Shown here piece by piece: positions 8,611 through 16,833 of a DNA stretch of 64,000 nucleotides (its first letter is position 1; the number at the start of each line of letters is the position of its first letter). The stretch comes from Tardiphaga robiniae (GTDB lineage Bacteria > Pseudomonadota > Alphaproteobacteria > Rhizobiales > Xanthobacteraceae): NCBI RefSeq assembly GCF_013359755.1, contig NZ_JABMCJ010000085.1:124001-188000 (forward strand), read 5' to 3'. Position numbers and translations under genes: made by a program. The notes beneath the pieces are model-generated. The model did not search any database and was not told the origin of the DNA. It was given only the letters and a program-made list of their open reading frames with translations.

Positions 8611-9915
8611 ATGACGACCTGGACCGAACTAGCCAAACAGCACGACCTCAAATATTTCCTCATTGCCTTTGTCGATCTGTTCGGCGGCATGCGCGCCAAG
8701 CTGGTGCCGGCCACGGCCATGGACGGCGTGGCAAAGTCCGGCGCGGGTTTCGCGGGATTTGCAGCCTGGTTCGATATGACGCCGGCCGATCCCGACGTGC
8801 TCGTGATGCCGGATATGGATACGCTGACGCTGCTGCCATGGAAGCCCGGCGTCGCCTGGGTTACGGGGGATCTCTATATGGGCGGCAAGTCCGTGGCGCA
8901 GAATCCGCGTCAGGTGCTGAAAGGCCTCATTGCGAAGGCGGCGGAGCAGGGTGTCGAACTCAAGACCGGCGTGGAATGCGAGTACTTCCTGATTTCGCCA
9001 GACGGTACCGCGATCTCAGATCCTGCCGATCAGCAGGCCAAACCGTGCTACGACCAGCAGGCACTGATGCGGCGCTACGAGATCGTCGCTGAAATCTGCG
9101 ACGCGATGATCTCGCTCGGCTGGAAGCCCTATCAAAACGACCATGAAGACGCCAACGGCCAGTTCGAGATGAACTGGGAGTTCGATACCGCGCTGAAGAC
9201 CGCCGATCGCCATGCCTTCTTCAAGTTCATGGTCAAGTCGATCGCCGAGAAACACGGCTACAAGGCGACCTTCATGCCGAAGCCGTTTGCCAATCTCACT
9301 GGCAACGGCTGCCACGTCCATGCGTCACTATGGTCGACCAAGGACGGCTCGAACGTGTTCGAGGACGAGAGCGGCGAGTTGGGTCTCTCGAAGACGGCCT
9401 ATCACTTCATCGGCGGCCTCGTTCATTCGGCCGAAGCGGTTTGCGCTATCACCAATCCCACGGTGAATTCCTACAAGCGCATCAATGCGCCGCGCACGCT
9501 CTCCGGCGCGACATGGTCGCCGAACACGGTGACCTACGGCGGCAACAATCGCACGCATATGATCCGCATTCCCGATGCGGGCCGGTTCGAATTCCGTTTG
9601 CCCGATGGTGCGGTGAATCCCTATCTGCTGCCGGCGACCTTGCTCGCCGCTGGTCTCGACGGCATGGCCAACAGCCGCGATCCCGGCCCGCGCCTCGACA
9701 TCAATATGTATACGGAAGGCGCGAAGGTACCGAAGGCAAAGCAGCTGCCGCTGAACCTGCTCGATGCATTGCGGGCGCTCGATGCATCCGACGTGTTGAA
9801 GGCGCAGCTCGGCGAGGCCGTGGTCGGATCGTATCTCAAGCTCAAACACAGCGACTGGAATGAGCACTGCCGTCAGCTCACCGAATGGGAGCGGCAGACG
9901 ACTTTGGATTGCTGA
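8611..9915 (+). CDS. glnT: type III glutamine synthetase / gamma-glutamylmethylamide synthetase-like (GlnT)
   Basis: A 434-residue member of the glutamine synthetase fold found with glxBCD in rhizobia. Visible hallmarks are the metal-binding glutamates in TGVECEYFLISPDG, NDHEDANGQFEMNWEFD, the ATP-site segment FMPKPFANLTGNGCHVHASLW, the NRTHMIRIPDAGRFEFRLPDG loop and the substrate-side INAPRTLSG. It ligates ammonia or a primary amine to glutamate using ATP. The same family includes gamma-glutamylmethylamide synthetase (GmaS) of the N-methylglutamate pathway, so ammonia or methylamine (or another amine) could be the substrate. The ATG at 8611 is preferred over a GTG six bases upstream because GGAG is better spaced from it. 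Confidence 0.88.
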   Translation: MTTWTELAKQHDLKYFLIAFVDLFGGMRAKLVPATAMDGVAKSGAGFAGFAAWFDMTPADPDVLVMPDMDTLTLLPWKPGVAWVTGDLYMGGKSVAQNPRQVLKGLIAKAAEQGVELKTGVECEYFLISPDGTAISDPADQQAKPCYDQQALMRRYEIVAEICDAMISLGWKPYQNDHEDANGQFEMNWEFDTALKTADRHAFFKFMVKSIAEKHGYKATFMPKPFANLTGNGCHVHASLWSTKDGSNVFEDESGELGLSKTAYHFIGGLVHSAEAVCAITNPTVNSYKRINAPRTLSGATWSPNTVTYGGNNRTHMIRIPDAGRFEFRLPDGAVNPYLLPATLLAAGLDGMANSRDPGPRLDINMYTEGAKVPKAKQLPLNLLDALRALDASDVLKAQLGEAVVGSYLKLKHSDWNEHCRQLTEWERQTTLDC

Positions 9916-10006
9916 TACCGCACGTTCGTCGAAATTGCGTGCTATGAGTTCTGCCTCAGGAGCGTCATTGGGTTGACGCAACGTTGTCGCAGGATCATTT
10001 CGCACC

Positions 10007-11158
10007 ATGACGACCGGCGTCAGCGCGTTTTACGACGGCATTTCAATATTTTACGGTTTCGACCGGGTGATGGACCCGGCTTTGTACATGCCGCTGCCGG
10101 ATGACTGGATCATCGGCGTCGCCGATATCGTGGAATCCACCAAGGCCATCGCCGAACAGCGCTACAAGGCCGTCAACATGGCCGGCGCTGCCGTCATCGC
10201 AGCCGTGACCAATGCGCTGGACGGCCGCGAATTCCCGTTCGTGTTCGGCGGCGATGGCGCGAGCTTCGCAGTCTCACCGGACGATCTCGATCGCGCCCGC
10301 GGGGCATTGGCGGCGACGGCGACCTGGGTGAAGCACGATCTCGATCTCGTGATGCGGGTGGCCCTGGTGCCGATCAAAGACATCCGCGCGCAGGGGGTGG
10401 ATGTGCGCGTGGCGCGCTTCGGGCCGTCGAAGAACGTATCCTATGCGATGTTTTCCGGTGGCGGATTGGGCTGGGCAGAGGCCGCGATGAAGCGCGGCGA
10501 ATTCGCGGTGACGCCGGCACCTGTCGGGACCTATCCCGATCTCTCCGGGCTCTCATGTCGCTTCGAGGAAATTCCATCGGCACATGGTTTGATTCTGTCG
10601 GTGTTGGTGACGGCTGCAGCGGGAGCCGACCCATCCGCATTTCGTCGCGTTATCGAAGACATCATCGCACTGGTCGAACGCAGTCCTAATGCGGGCCGTC
10701 CCGTGCCTGCCGACGGCCCAGCGCTGAGGTGGCCGCCTGCAGGGCTGGGCTATGAGATTCTGGCCGGCCGAGGAGCGAACTCGCTGGCGCGTTTTCGCAT
10801 ACGGGTGCTCGTGCGAACCCTGTTCGTCTACGTCGTGATGCGCTTCGGCATCAGCGTCGGCGGGTTCGTGCCGAAGACCTATGTGCAGCAACTGGTCGAG
10901 AATTCAGATTTCCGCAAATATGACGACAGCCTGCGCATGATTCTGGATTGCACGCCCGATCTCGAACGCGCGCTGGAGCAGCGTCTTGTTGCGGCGGGCT
11001 CGGAAGGAACGGTGCGCTATGGTCTGCACCGCCAGGATGCTGCGATGATGACGTGTTTCACACCGTCAGCCATCCGCAGCGATCACGTACATTTCATCGA
11101 CGGCGCGCGCGGTGGCTATGCCTCGGCGGCCACCGCATTGAAGGCTATGTCAGTTTGA
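10007..11158 (+). CDS. DUF3095 protein, nucleotidyl-cyclase-like
   Basis: A 383-residue protein matching the DUF3095 family. The N-terminal part contains IIGVADIVESTKAIAEQRYK and FPFVFGGDGASFAV, which recall the metal-binding DxxxS/T strand and GGD-type turn of class III nucleotidyl cyclases. The family is annotated as possibly cyclase-related but has no established reaction. There is no signal peptide or transmembrane segment. It lies 91 bases after glnT on the same strand and may be read from the glx operon. Function unknown; the cyclase link is inference from motif resemblance. Confidence 0.75.
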   Translation: MTTGVSAFYDGISIFYGFDRVMDPALYMPLPDDWIIGVADIVESTKAIAEQRYKAVNMAGAAVIAAVTNALDGREFPFVFGGDGASFAVSPDDLDRARGALAATATWVKHDLDLVMRVALVPIKDIRAQGVDVRVARFGPSKNVSYAMFSGGGLGWAEAAMKRGEFAVTPAPVGTYPDLSGLSCRFEEIPSAHGLILSVLVTAAAGADPSAFRRVIEDIIALVERSPNAGRPVPADGPALRWPPAGLGYEILAGRGANSLARFRIRVLVRTLFVYVVMRFGISVGGFVPKTYVQQLVENSDFRKYDDSLRMILDCTPDLERALEQRLVAAGSEGTVRYGLHRQDAAMMTCFTPSAIRSDHVHFIDGARGGYASAATALKAMSV

Positions 11159-11172
11159 AAGAGATCGCCTGA

Positions 11173-11616
11173 TCAGCGGCCGACGCGGGTCCAGTTTTCG
11201 CCACCGCAGAATGCGCCGACGCAGCCTTCGACCTTCAGCGTGTTAGGGCCGACCAGCGCCACGTTGCTGGTATAGATCTTCCCGTCATCGGCATTGTAGA
11301 TTCGGCCCGACCACGTGTTCGCTCCGGTTGGGCGCATATCGTAGAACAGGTGAATGCCGATCATCGAGCGCTTGGCCAGCGCGGGATCGGGATTCTTGTC
11401 GTCGATCGGCGGCTTGCCGGTCTGCGGATCGATCTTGTCACGCAGCGAGACGACGGTGCCGCACAGGATGGTGCCGCATTTGCTGACCCGCACCTGTGCA
11501 TCGCCGGCCTGGGTCTGCCAGACACCCGTTGCTTCGCCGCCCGATTGGGCTTGCGCAGCGGAGCCTGCGAACACTGCACCCAGCAATGCGATCATAACAG
11601 TGAATCTGGCGGCCAT
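11173..11616 (-). CDS. secreted DUF2147 protein
   Basis: A 147-residue protein with a signal peptide (hydrophobic stretch through about residue 22, cut site near AAQAQS) followed by a DUF2147 domain (GVWQTQAGDAQVRVSKCGTI, then LCGTVVSL, RIYNADDGKIYTSNVALVG, LKVEGCVGAFCGGENWTRV). DUF2147 proteins are small periplasmic beta-rich proteins of unknown role; four cysteines probably form disulphides. It converges with the DUF3095 gene (15-base gap). Confidence 0.82.
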   Translation of the reverse strand: MAARFTVMIALLGAVFAGSAAQAQSGGEATGVWQTQAGDAQVRVSKCGTILCGTVVSLRDKIDPQTGKPPIDDKNPDPALAKRSMIGIHLFYDMRPTGANTWSGRIYNADDGKIYTSNVALVGPNTLKVEGCVGAFCGGENWTRVGR

Positions 11617-11760
11617 GCGTGTCTCCTCGGATCAGGCGGTCTGCATAACAAGAAATGGGATTTGTGCAATGCCGCGGCGATGCGTTTGAGACTACTCAGC
11701 GTCTCAAATGATCATGATCGATTCAATTTGACGCAGCTTGCTCAGGTCAACCGATGGCGG

Positions 11761-12297
11761 TCACCACGGCAGCCCGCACAGGTCCATCTCGCCTTCATGC
11801 GGCGCTCGCTTCAGGTAGGACACCAGCGGGGTCATGACATCGAAGCGTACCCGCTCGCCGTGCTGTTCGGCATAGACCTCGCCGGTGAACGGCTTCCAGT
11901 TGCGGCGCGTGTAAAAATCCACATTGTGCGGTTCGCAGAACAGCAGCGCAAAATCGGTGGCGCGTTCGTCTTTTAGCGTATGCAATGCTGCGGTCAGGGC
12001 CACACTGGCCAGACCACGCCGGCGATAGTCCGGGTGTGTCACCATGCCGCCGATGCCGCCAATCCGCGTCTTGTGGCCTTTCCACATGCCTTCGCGCCGA
12101 TACAGGCCGACATGGCAGACCGGCTGTCCGTCATCCTCGACGATCACCCGCAATTCGGGATAGGCGAAGATCACGTGTCCCCAGGGCAGTTTCTCGACCG
12201 CCTCCCGCGGCCATGCGAGGTCGAACAGCGGTTTGACGCTCGGCCATGAGGCATCGCCAGTCACAATCTCGATTTCGATGCTCATTTCGGTCGCCAC
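11761..12297 (-). CDS. GNAT-family N-acetyltransferase
   Basis: A 178-residue acyltransferase. The acetyl-CoA loop is visible as GIGGMVTHPDYRRRGLASVAL (the R/Q-x-x-G-x-G/A pattern) at about residues 85-105, followed by LHTLKDERATDFALLFC and a FYTRRNWKPF segment near the C-terminus. It distantly recalls NodA and AAC(2')-type enzymes in the segment order and the acidic C-terminal tail, but the substrate cannot be assigned. Two in-frame starts (positions 1 and 5 of the protein) are possible. It is divergent from the MFS gene. Confidence 0.75.
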   Translation of the reverse strand: MATEMSIEIEIVTGDASWPSVKPLFDLAWPREAVEKLPWGHVIFAYPELRVIVEDDGQPVCHVGLYRREGMWKGHKTRIGGIGGMVTHPDYRRRGLASVALTAALHTLKDERATDFALLFCEPHNVDFYTRRNWKPFTGEVYAEQHGERVRFDVMTPLVSYLKRAPHEGEMDLCGLPW

Positions 12298-12367
12298 CTC
12301 TGCGCTTTGTGCAGCCCTTATAGGTCGGTCCGAGGGTAGTAAACCTGTCGAATCCAGTGCTTATCTG

Positions 12368-12380
12368 AGAATAATATTCT
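12368..12380. promoter_or_regulatory. short perfect palindrome upstream of the MFS gene
   Basis: AGAATAATATTCT, a perfect 13-base palindrome in the 104-base gap between the GNAT gene and the divergent MFS transporter, 22 bases before the MFS start. The size suits a regulator operator; no regulator is encoded beside it, so assignment is open. Confidence 0.35.
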
Positions 12381-12401
12381 AGGGATCAAGGAAACGTTGG
12401 A

Positions 12402-13643
12402 ATGACTGAGGCGGAGCTCTCCAAATACCAGCGCTGGGCGATTTTGGCCGGCGCGGCGACGCTGCTCAGCCTGGCCATGGGCATGCGCCAGAGCTTCGGC
12501 CTGTTTCAACCCTCGATTCTGCGCGACACTGCCATCACCACGGCCGATTTCTCCCTGGCCACCGCTTTGCAGAACGTGATCTGGGGCATCTCGCAGCCCT
12601 TCATCGGTGCTATCGCCGATCGTTTCGGCACCCGTCACGTGATGATCATCGGCGTTTTGATCTATGCGGCCGGCCTCGTCTTCATGATGGTCGCGACCAC
12701 GCCGCTGGTTTTCACCCTGGGCGCCGGCCTTTGCGTCGGCCTCGCACTGTCTTGCACGGCGTCGAGCATGACCATGACGGTAGCTTCGCGCAGCGTCTCC
12801 GCCGCCAAGCGCAGCGTCACCATGGGCGCGGTGTCGGCTGCAGGTTCGCTCGGTCTCGTCATCGCGTCGCCGCTGGCGCAGACGCTGATCTCGACGGCGG
12901 GCTGGCAAGTGGCGCTGATCGGCTTTCTCGGCCTCGCTGCGGTGATGCTCCCCGCTGCGCTGTTTGCTGGCCAGTCTGACAAGATCGAACGCGCACCGGC
13001 GGATGAGCTGCAGCAATCTTTGGGAGAAGTGGTGCAGTCCGCACTCGGTCATTCCGGTTATATCGTGCTGGCGTTGTCGTTCTTTGTCTGCGGCCTGCAG
13101 CTAGTATTCATCACCACGCATCTGCCGAATTATCTGGCGATCTGCGGCCTCGACGCGTCGCTTGGCGCCACCGCGCTGGCAATAGTCGGTCTGTTCAATG
13201 TGTTTGGCTCCTATGCCTTTGGCTGGCTTGGCGGCCGTTATCCGAAGCAGATTTTGCTCGGCGGAATTTACATCGTTCGCTCGTTGGCGCTCGCCACTTA
13301 TTTCTATTTTCCGGCGACGCCGACCACGACCATGGTCTTCGCAGCCGTGCTGGGGTCGCTCTGGCTCGGCGTGGTCCCGCTGGTGAACGGCCTCGTCGCG
13401 CAGCTGTTCGGGTTGCGCTTCATGGCGACACTCACGGGCATCGCCTTCCTCAGCCATCAGGCAGGATCTTTCCTGGGCGCTTGGGGCGGCGGCATGATCT
13501 TCTCTCATCTCGGCAATTACGATCGTGCCTGGCAATTCGCCGTCGTGATCGGGATGATCGCCGGATGCTTCCAGATGCTGATGAATGTGAAGCCGCCAGT
13601 GCGGCGCGATGCCGTCTCCGCCGCAATGCCGAGCGCGGCCTGA
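12402..13643 (+). CDS. MFS transporter
   Basis: A 413-residue membrane protein with about twelve hydrophobic helices and typical major facilitator features. The loop 2-3 basic motif appears as GAIADRFGTRHVM (the G-x-x-x-D-R-x-G-x-R/K pattern), with a degenerate second copy in the C-half (FGWLGGRYPKQ). It resembles the oxalate/monocarboxylate-like and YbfB-type MFS groups common in Bradyrhizobium, but the substrate is unknown. It is transcribed divergently from the GNAT gene. Confidence 0.85.
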   Translation: MTEAELSKYQRWAILAGAATLLSLAMGMRQSFGLFQPSILRDTAITTADFSLATALQNVIWGISQPFIGAIADRFGTRHVMIIGVLIYAAGLVFMMVATTPLVFTLGAGLCVGLALSCTASSMTMTVASRSVSAAKRSVTMGAVSAAGSLGLVIASPLAQTLISTAGWQVALIGFLGLAAVMLPAALFAGQSDKIERAPADELQQSLGEVVQSALGHSGYIVLALSFFVCGLQLVFITTHLPNYLAICGLDASLGATALAIVGLFNVFGSYAFGWLGGRYPKQILLGGIYIVRSLALATYFYFPATPTTTMVFAAVLGSLWLGVVPLVNGLVAQLFGLRFMATLTGIAFLSHQAGSFLGAWGGGMIFSHLGNYDRAWQFAVVIGMIAGCFQMLMNVKPPVRRDAVSAAMPSAA

Positions 13644-13690
13644 TCGCGAAGCGATCGGGGATCGCAAAGATGGGAGTGTCGGAGCCGGGC

Positions 13691-13711
13691 GGAACCTTCT
13701 ATAAGGGTTCC
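13691..13711. promoter_or_regulatory. inverted repeat upstream of sodB
   Basis: GGAACC-TTCTATAAG-GGTTCC, with a TATAAG core inside the loop, about 40 bases before the sodB start. It could be an operator over the -10 region or a 5' UTR hairpin. A second weak pair (ATGGGAG near 13671, CTCCCAT near 13727) flanks it. Confidence 0.3.
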
Positions 13712-13749
13712 CGTTAAGCCAACTCTCCCATTATTGCGGATCTTGACCC

Positions 13750-14349
13750 ATGACCTTCACGCTTCCCAATCTGCCTTACGCCTATGACGCGCTCGCGCCG
13801 CATATGTCGAAGGAAACGCTGGAATTCCATCACGATAAGCACCATCAGGCTTACGTGACCAACGGCAATAACCTGCTGAAGGGCACCGAATTCGAAGGCA
13901 AATCGCTTGAAGAAATCGTGAAGGGCTCGTTCGGCAAGAATGCCGCGCTCTTCAACAATGCCGGCCAGCACTACAACCATCTCCACTTCTGGAACTGGAT
14001 GAAGCCGAACGGCGGTGGCGACAAGCTACCCGGCCGTCTGGAGAAGAAGATCACCGAGGATCTCGGCGGTCTCGAGAAGTTCAAGACCGACTTCGCCGCT
14101 GCAGGCGTTGGCCAGTTCGGCTCCGGCTGGGCCTGGCTCTCGGTCAAGAACGGCAAGCTGGAAATCTCCAAGACCGCGAACGGCGAAAGCCCGTTGGTCC
14201 ATGGCGCGACCCCGATCCTCGGCGTCGACGTCTGGGAGCACTCCTACTACATCGACTATCGCAACCGTCGTCCCGACTATCTCAAGGCGTTCGTCGATCA
14301 TCTCGTGAACTGGGAATATGTCGACGAGCAGTTCGGCAAGGCGGTCTGA
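13750..14349 (+). CDS. sodB: Fe/Mn superoxide dismutase
   Basis: A 199-residue Fe/Mn-type superoxide dismutase, normal length for the family, which disproportionates superoxide to oxygen and hydrogen peroxide. Metal ligands are visible as His27 (LEFHHDKHH), a His in NNAGQHYNHLHFWNWM, and the Asp and His in GVDVWEHSYYIDYRNRRPDYL. There is no signal peptide, so it is cytosolic. The metal preference cannot be decided from sequence alone; alphaproteobacterial relatives are often annotated SodB. A hairpin terminator follows the stop. Confidence 0.93.
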   Translation: MTFTLPNLPYAYDALAPHMSKETLEFHHDKHHQAYVTNGNNLLKGTEFEGKSLEEIVKGSFGKNAALFNNAGQHYNHLHFWNWMKPNGGGDKLPGRLEKKITEDLGGLEKFKTDFAAAGVGQFGSGWAWLSVKNGKLEISKTANGESPLVHGATPILGVDVWEHSYYIDYRNRRPDYLKAFVDHLVNWEYVDEQFGKAV

Positions 14350-14384
14350 TCGCTTTCGATCGGCGTTTAATGACGCGCGGGAAG

Positions 14385-14412
14385 GGCGGTGGCGCAAGCT
14401 GCCGCCTTTTTT
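14385..14412 (+). terminator. rho-independent terminator of sodB
   Basis: A nine-pair stem (GGCGGTGGC / GCTGCCGCC, two G-U pairs) closed by the GNRA-type tetraloop GCAA and followed by six T residues, 36 bases after the sodB stop. Confidence 0.85.
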
Positions 14413-14519
14413 CGTTGTCGTGACGTTTTCGTGTCTTGGTTGACCTGCTGCGACTTGCCGCCGCAGGCACGCTGCGGCAAAACGGAATGACGTGAGCCAC
14501 TAAGCGCAGCGGGTATTAG

Positions 14520-14894
14520 ATGAATTATGTTTTGGTTTTTGTCGGCGGCGGCCTTGGCGCCACCTTGCGCCATGTCATCAACATGACCTGCGCTCGCTGC
14601 ATGGGAGCGGCGTTCCCGTGGGGCACCTTCATCATCAACATCACTGGCTCCACGGTGATGGGCCTGATCGCCGGCTATCTCGCTTACAAGGGTGAGGCCT
14701 CGCAGCCCTGGCGCCTGTTCCTGATGACCGGCATCCTCGGCGGCTACACGACGTTTTCGGCCTTTTCACTGGATACGGCAGTGCTCTATGAGCGCGGCGA
14801 ATTGGGCCTCGCCCTGGCCTATGTGCTGGGGTCGGTGGTGCTGTCGATTGCCGGGCTTTTTGCCGGCCTGGCGCTGGTCCGCCACTTCGCCTGA
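14520..14894 (+). CDS. crcB: CrcB/Fluc fluoride channel
   Basis: A 124-residue protein with four hydrophobic helices, the standard length for Fluc subunits, which form dual-topology dimeric fluoride export channels in the inner membrane. Signature segments are GGGLGATLRH at the N-terminus, PWGTFIINITGSTVMG and the GILGGYTTFSAFSLD motif containing the pore Thr/Ser-Phe residues. I looked for the crcB fluoride riboswitch in the preceding 170 bases and did not see its consensus; only a TTGCCGC/GCGGCAA hairpin (about 14457-14482) is present. Confidence 0.9.
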   Translation: MNYVLVFVGGGLGATLRHVINMTCARCMGAAFPWGTFIINITGSTVMGLIAGYLAYKGEASQPWRLFLMTGILGGYTTFSAFSLDTAVLYERGELGLALAYVLGSVVLSIAGLFAGLALVRHFA

Positions 14895-14912
14895 GCCCTC
14901 CCGGGCTTGCGG

Positions 14913-14931
14913 TATGTTATAATATAACATA
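14913..14931. promoter_or_regulatory. Zur box of the zinc operon
   Basis: TATGTTATAATATAACATA, a palindrome with nine-base arms around one central base. It matches the core of the known Zur operator (ATGTTATANTATAACAT) almost exactly. A TATAAT -10-like hexamer lies inside it, so bound Zur would block RNA polymerase. It sits 52 bases upstream of the first gene of the zinc operon. Confidence 0.9.
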
Positions 14932-14982
14932 AATGACAGTCAGGCGCGTTGCGCCGGATATTCATTGGCCAGGCCCGATTTC

Positions 14983-15201
14983 ATGGCGCATTCCCATTCT
15001 CACGGTGATGACCACTCCCATGGTCACGCCGACGGCCACGGTCATACCCACAGCCACAGCCATGGCCCGGCAAGCCCTCATCCGGCCCAGCCCGCGCCCT
15101 GGTCGATCCTGCGCATGACGTTGCCCGCACGGCTGGGGGCTGCGCTGGTGGTCTCCGCAGCGCTCTGGGCGGTGGTTCTGCTGGCGATGAGGCCATCATG
15201 A
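14983..15201 (+). CDS. small His-rich membrane-anchored protein of the zinc operon
   Basis: A 72-residue protein, first in the Zur-controlled operon. Residues 1-33 hold 12 histidines in HSHSHG/HGHTHSHSHG-type repeats with Asp and Gly; residues about 48-69 form one hydrophobic helix (LGAALVVSAALWAVVLLAM). Its stop overlaps the znuC start (ATGA), so it is translationally coupled to the transporter. No enzyme motif is present. A role as a membrane-tethered zinc buffer or delivery tail for ZnuB/ZnuC is an inference from composition and position. The ATG at 14983 is chosen; a TTG 18 bases upstream is in frame but less likely. Not a named family that I recognise. Confidence 0.7.
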   Translation: MAHSHSHGDDHSHGHADGHGHTHSHSHGPASPHPAQPAPWSILRMTLPARLGAALVVSAALWAVVLLAMRPS

Positions 15202-15956
15202 CGGCACAGCTCGCTTTCCAGAACGTCACACTGGGCTATGACCGGCATCCGGCGGTGCATCACCTCAATGGCGAGATCGCCGCTGGCAGTTTGCTCGCGG
15301 TGGTCGGGCCGAACGGCGCCGGCAAATCCACGCTGTTTCGCGGCATCGTCGGCATCCTGAAGCCGCTGACGGGCGCGATCACACTTGGCGGCCTGAAGGC
15401 GCGCGACATCGCTTACCTGCCGCAGAGCGTCGATATCGACCGCACATTCCCTATTTCGGTGTTCGACTTCGTCGGCACAGGGCTTTGGCGCACGACCGGG
15501 ATATTCGGCGGCCTTGGCAAGACCGCGCGTGCGCAAATAGGACAGGCGCTCGCCTCTGTCGGCCTCAATGGTTTCGAGAATCGCAATATCGGCACGCTGT
15601 CGGGCGGCCAGATGCAGCGGATGCTGTTTGCGCGGGTGTTGTTGCAGGACGCACGCGTTATCGTGCTCGACGAGCCGTTCAATGCGATCGATACCAAGAC
15701 GTCGGCGGACCTGATTGCGCTGGTGCGCCACTGGCATGCCGAAAAGCGCACGGTGCTGGCGGCGCTGCACGATATGGAGATGGTGCGCTCGCATTTCCCG
15801 GAGACGCTGCTGCTGGCGCGCGGCTCCGTGGCCTGGGGATCGACCCAGCAGGTGCTGACGGCGGATAACCTGCTGGAGGCGCGGCGCATGTGCGAAGCCT
15901 TCGACGATGGCGCCGGCACCTGTGTTGTCGATGCCGCACACTCGCGGGCGGCCTGA
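15198..15956 (+). CDS. znuC: zinc ABC transporter ATP-binding protein ZnuC
   Basis: A 252-residue ABC ATPase. Walker A is VVGPNGAGKSTLFRG, the Q-loop is AYLPQSVDID, the signature is LSGGQMQRMLFARVLLQD, Walker B is VIVLDEPFNAID, and the H-loop His is in LAALHDMEM. These and the position ahead of znuB and znuA mark it as the ATPase of a metal-chelate importer of the ZnuC/SitB/TroB type. Zinc is assigned from the Zur box and the ligand set of the partner binding protein. It overlaps the His-rich gene upstream by four bases. Confidence 0.92.
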   Translation: MTAQLAFQNVTLGYDRHPAVHHLNGEIAAGSLLAVVGPNGAGKSTLFRGIVGILKPLTGAITLGGLKARDIAYLPQSVDIDRTFPISVFDFVGTGLWRTTGIFGGLGKTARAQIGQALASVGLNGFENRNIGTLSGGQMQRMLFARVLLQDARVIVLDEPFNAIDTKTSADLIALVRHWHAEKRTVLAALHDMEMVRSHFPETLLLARGSVAWGSTQQVLTADNLLEARRMCEAFDDGAGTCVVDAAHSRAA

Positions 15957-15961
15957 TCGAC

Positions 15962-16831
15962 ATGCTCTACGATGCGCTGATCGCGCCTTTCCTCGAATTT
16001 GAATTTATGCGCCGCGCATTGGCCGGCGTGGTTGCGCTGGCGCTCGGTGGCGCGCCGATCGGCGTCTTCCTGATGTTGCGGCGGATGAGCCTTGTCGGCG
16101 ACGCGATGGCGCATGCCATCCTGCCAGGGGCTGCGATCGGCTTCCTGTTTTCCGGGCTCAATCTGTTCGCGATGACGTTTGGTGGCCTGATTGCAGGTTT
16201 TTCTGTTGCGCTGCTGGCAGGTCTGGTGTCGCGCGTCACCGTCATCAAGGAAGATGCGTCGCTGGCCGCGTTCTATCTCGTATCACTGGCAGTCGGCGTC
16301 ACCATCGTTTCGATGCGCGGCACCAATATCGATCTGCTGCATGTGCTGTTTGGCAATATTCTCGCACTCGACGATCAGACACTGCTGGTGATCGCGTTCA
16401 ACGCGACGATTACGCTGGTGGTGATGGCGGTGATCTATCGCCCGCTGGTCATCGAATGCGTCGATCCGGTGTTTCTGCGCACTGTCTCGCGCGCCGGTGC
16501 ACCCGCGCATCTGGCGTTTCTGGCGCTGGTCGTCGTTAATCTCGTCAACGGCTTTCATGCGCTCGGTACGCTGCTCGCGGTGGGGCTGATGATCCTGCCG
16601 GCGGGCATCGCGCGGTTCTGGTCGCGCGATATCACGGGGATGATGATGATCTCCGTCGCGAGCGCGATGGTCTCCGGTTACTTCGGTCTGGTGCTGTCGT
16701 TCCAGACCAAGGTGCCGTCCGGTCCCGCGATCATTCTGGTCGCCGCAGTACTCTACGTATTTTCGGTTTTGTTCGGCAATGTCAGTGGCTTGGTAAGGCA
16801 GTTGTTCCCCGGCCGGCATCTTGAGGCGTAG
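15962..16831 (+). CDS. znuB: zinc ABC transporter permease ZnuB
   Basis: A membrane permease of about 289 residues with 8-9 hydrophobic helices, of the ABC-3 family. Typical segments are LGGAPIGVFLMLRRMSLVGD with AMAHAILPGAAIGFLF, LLHVLFGNILALDD, and LLAVGLMILPAGIARFWSRD. The ATG at 15962, five bases after the znuC stop, is the natural start; a longer frame opening at 15890 would overlap znuC and add an Arg-rich non-family N-terminus. It forms the inner-membrane channel with ZnuC. Confidence 0.92.
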   Translation: MLYDALIAPFLEFEFMRRALAGVVALALGGAPIGVFLMLRRMSLVGDAMAHAILPGAAIGFLFSGLNLFAMTFGGLIAGFSVALLAGLVSRVTVIKEDASLAAFYLVSLAVGVTIVSMRGTNIDLLHVLFGNILALDDQTLLVIAFNATITLVVMAVIYRPLVIECVDPVFLRTVSRAGAPAHLAFLALVVVNLVNGFHALGTLLAVGLMILPAGIARFWSRDITGMMMISVASAMVSGYFGLVLSFQTKVPSGPAIILVAAVLYVFSVLFGNVSGLVRQLFPGRHLEA

Positions 16832-16833
16832 GT

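Noticed and set aside
11761-12297. NodA (Nod-factor acyltransferase)
   Set aside because: Only loose resemblance; the acetyl-CoA loop is that of ordinary GNAT enzymes and no nod genes are nearby.
14350-14519. Possible fluoride riboswitch upstream of crcB
   Set aside because: The conserved GAUGG...CGCC / CUGAUGA-type elements were not found; only a sodB terminator and a small hairpin are present.
14933-15118. ORF starting right at the Zur box
   Set aside because: It is an alternative frame of the His-rich gene, giving a Thr/Pro/Arg-rich product with no ribosome site; the His-rich frame is coupled to znuC.
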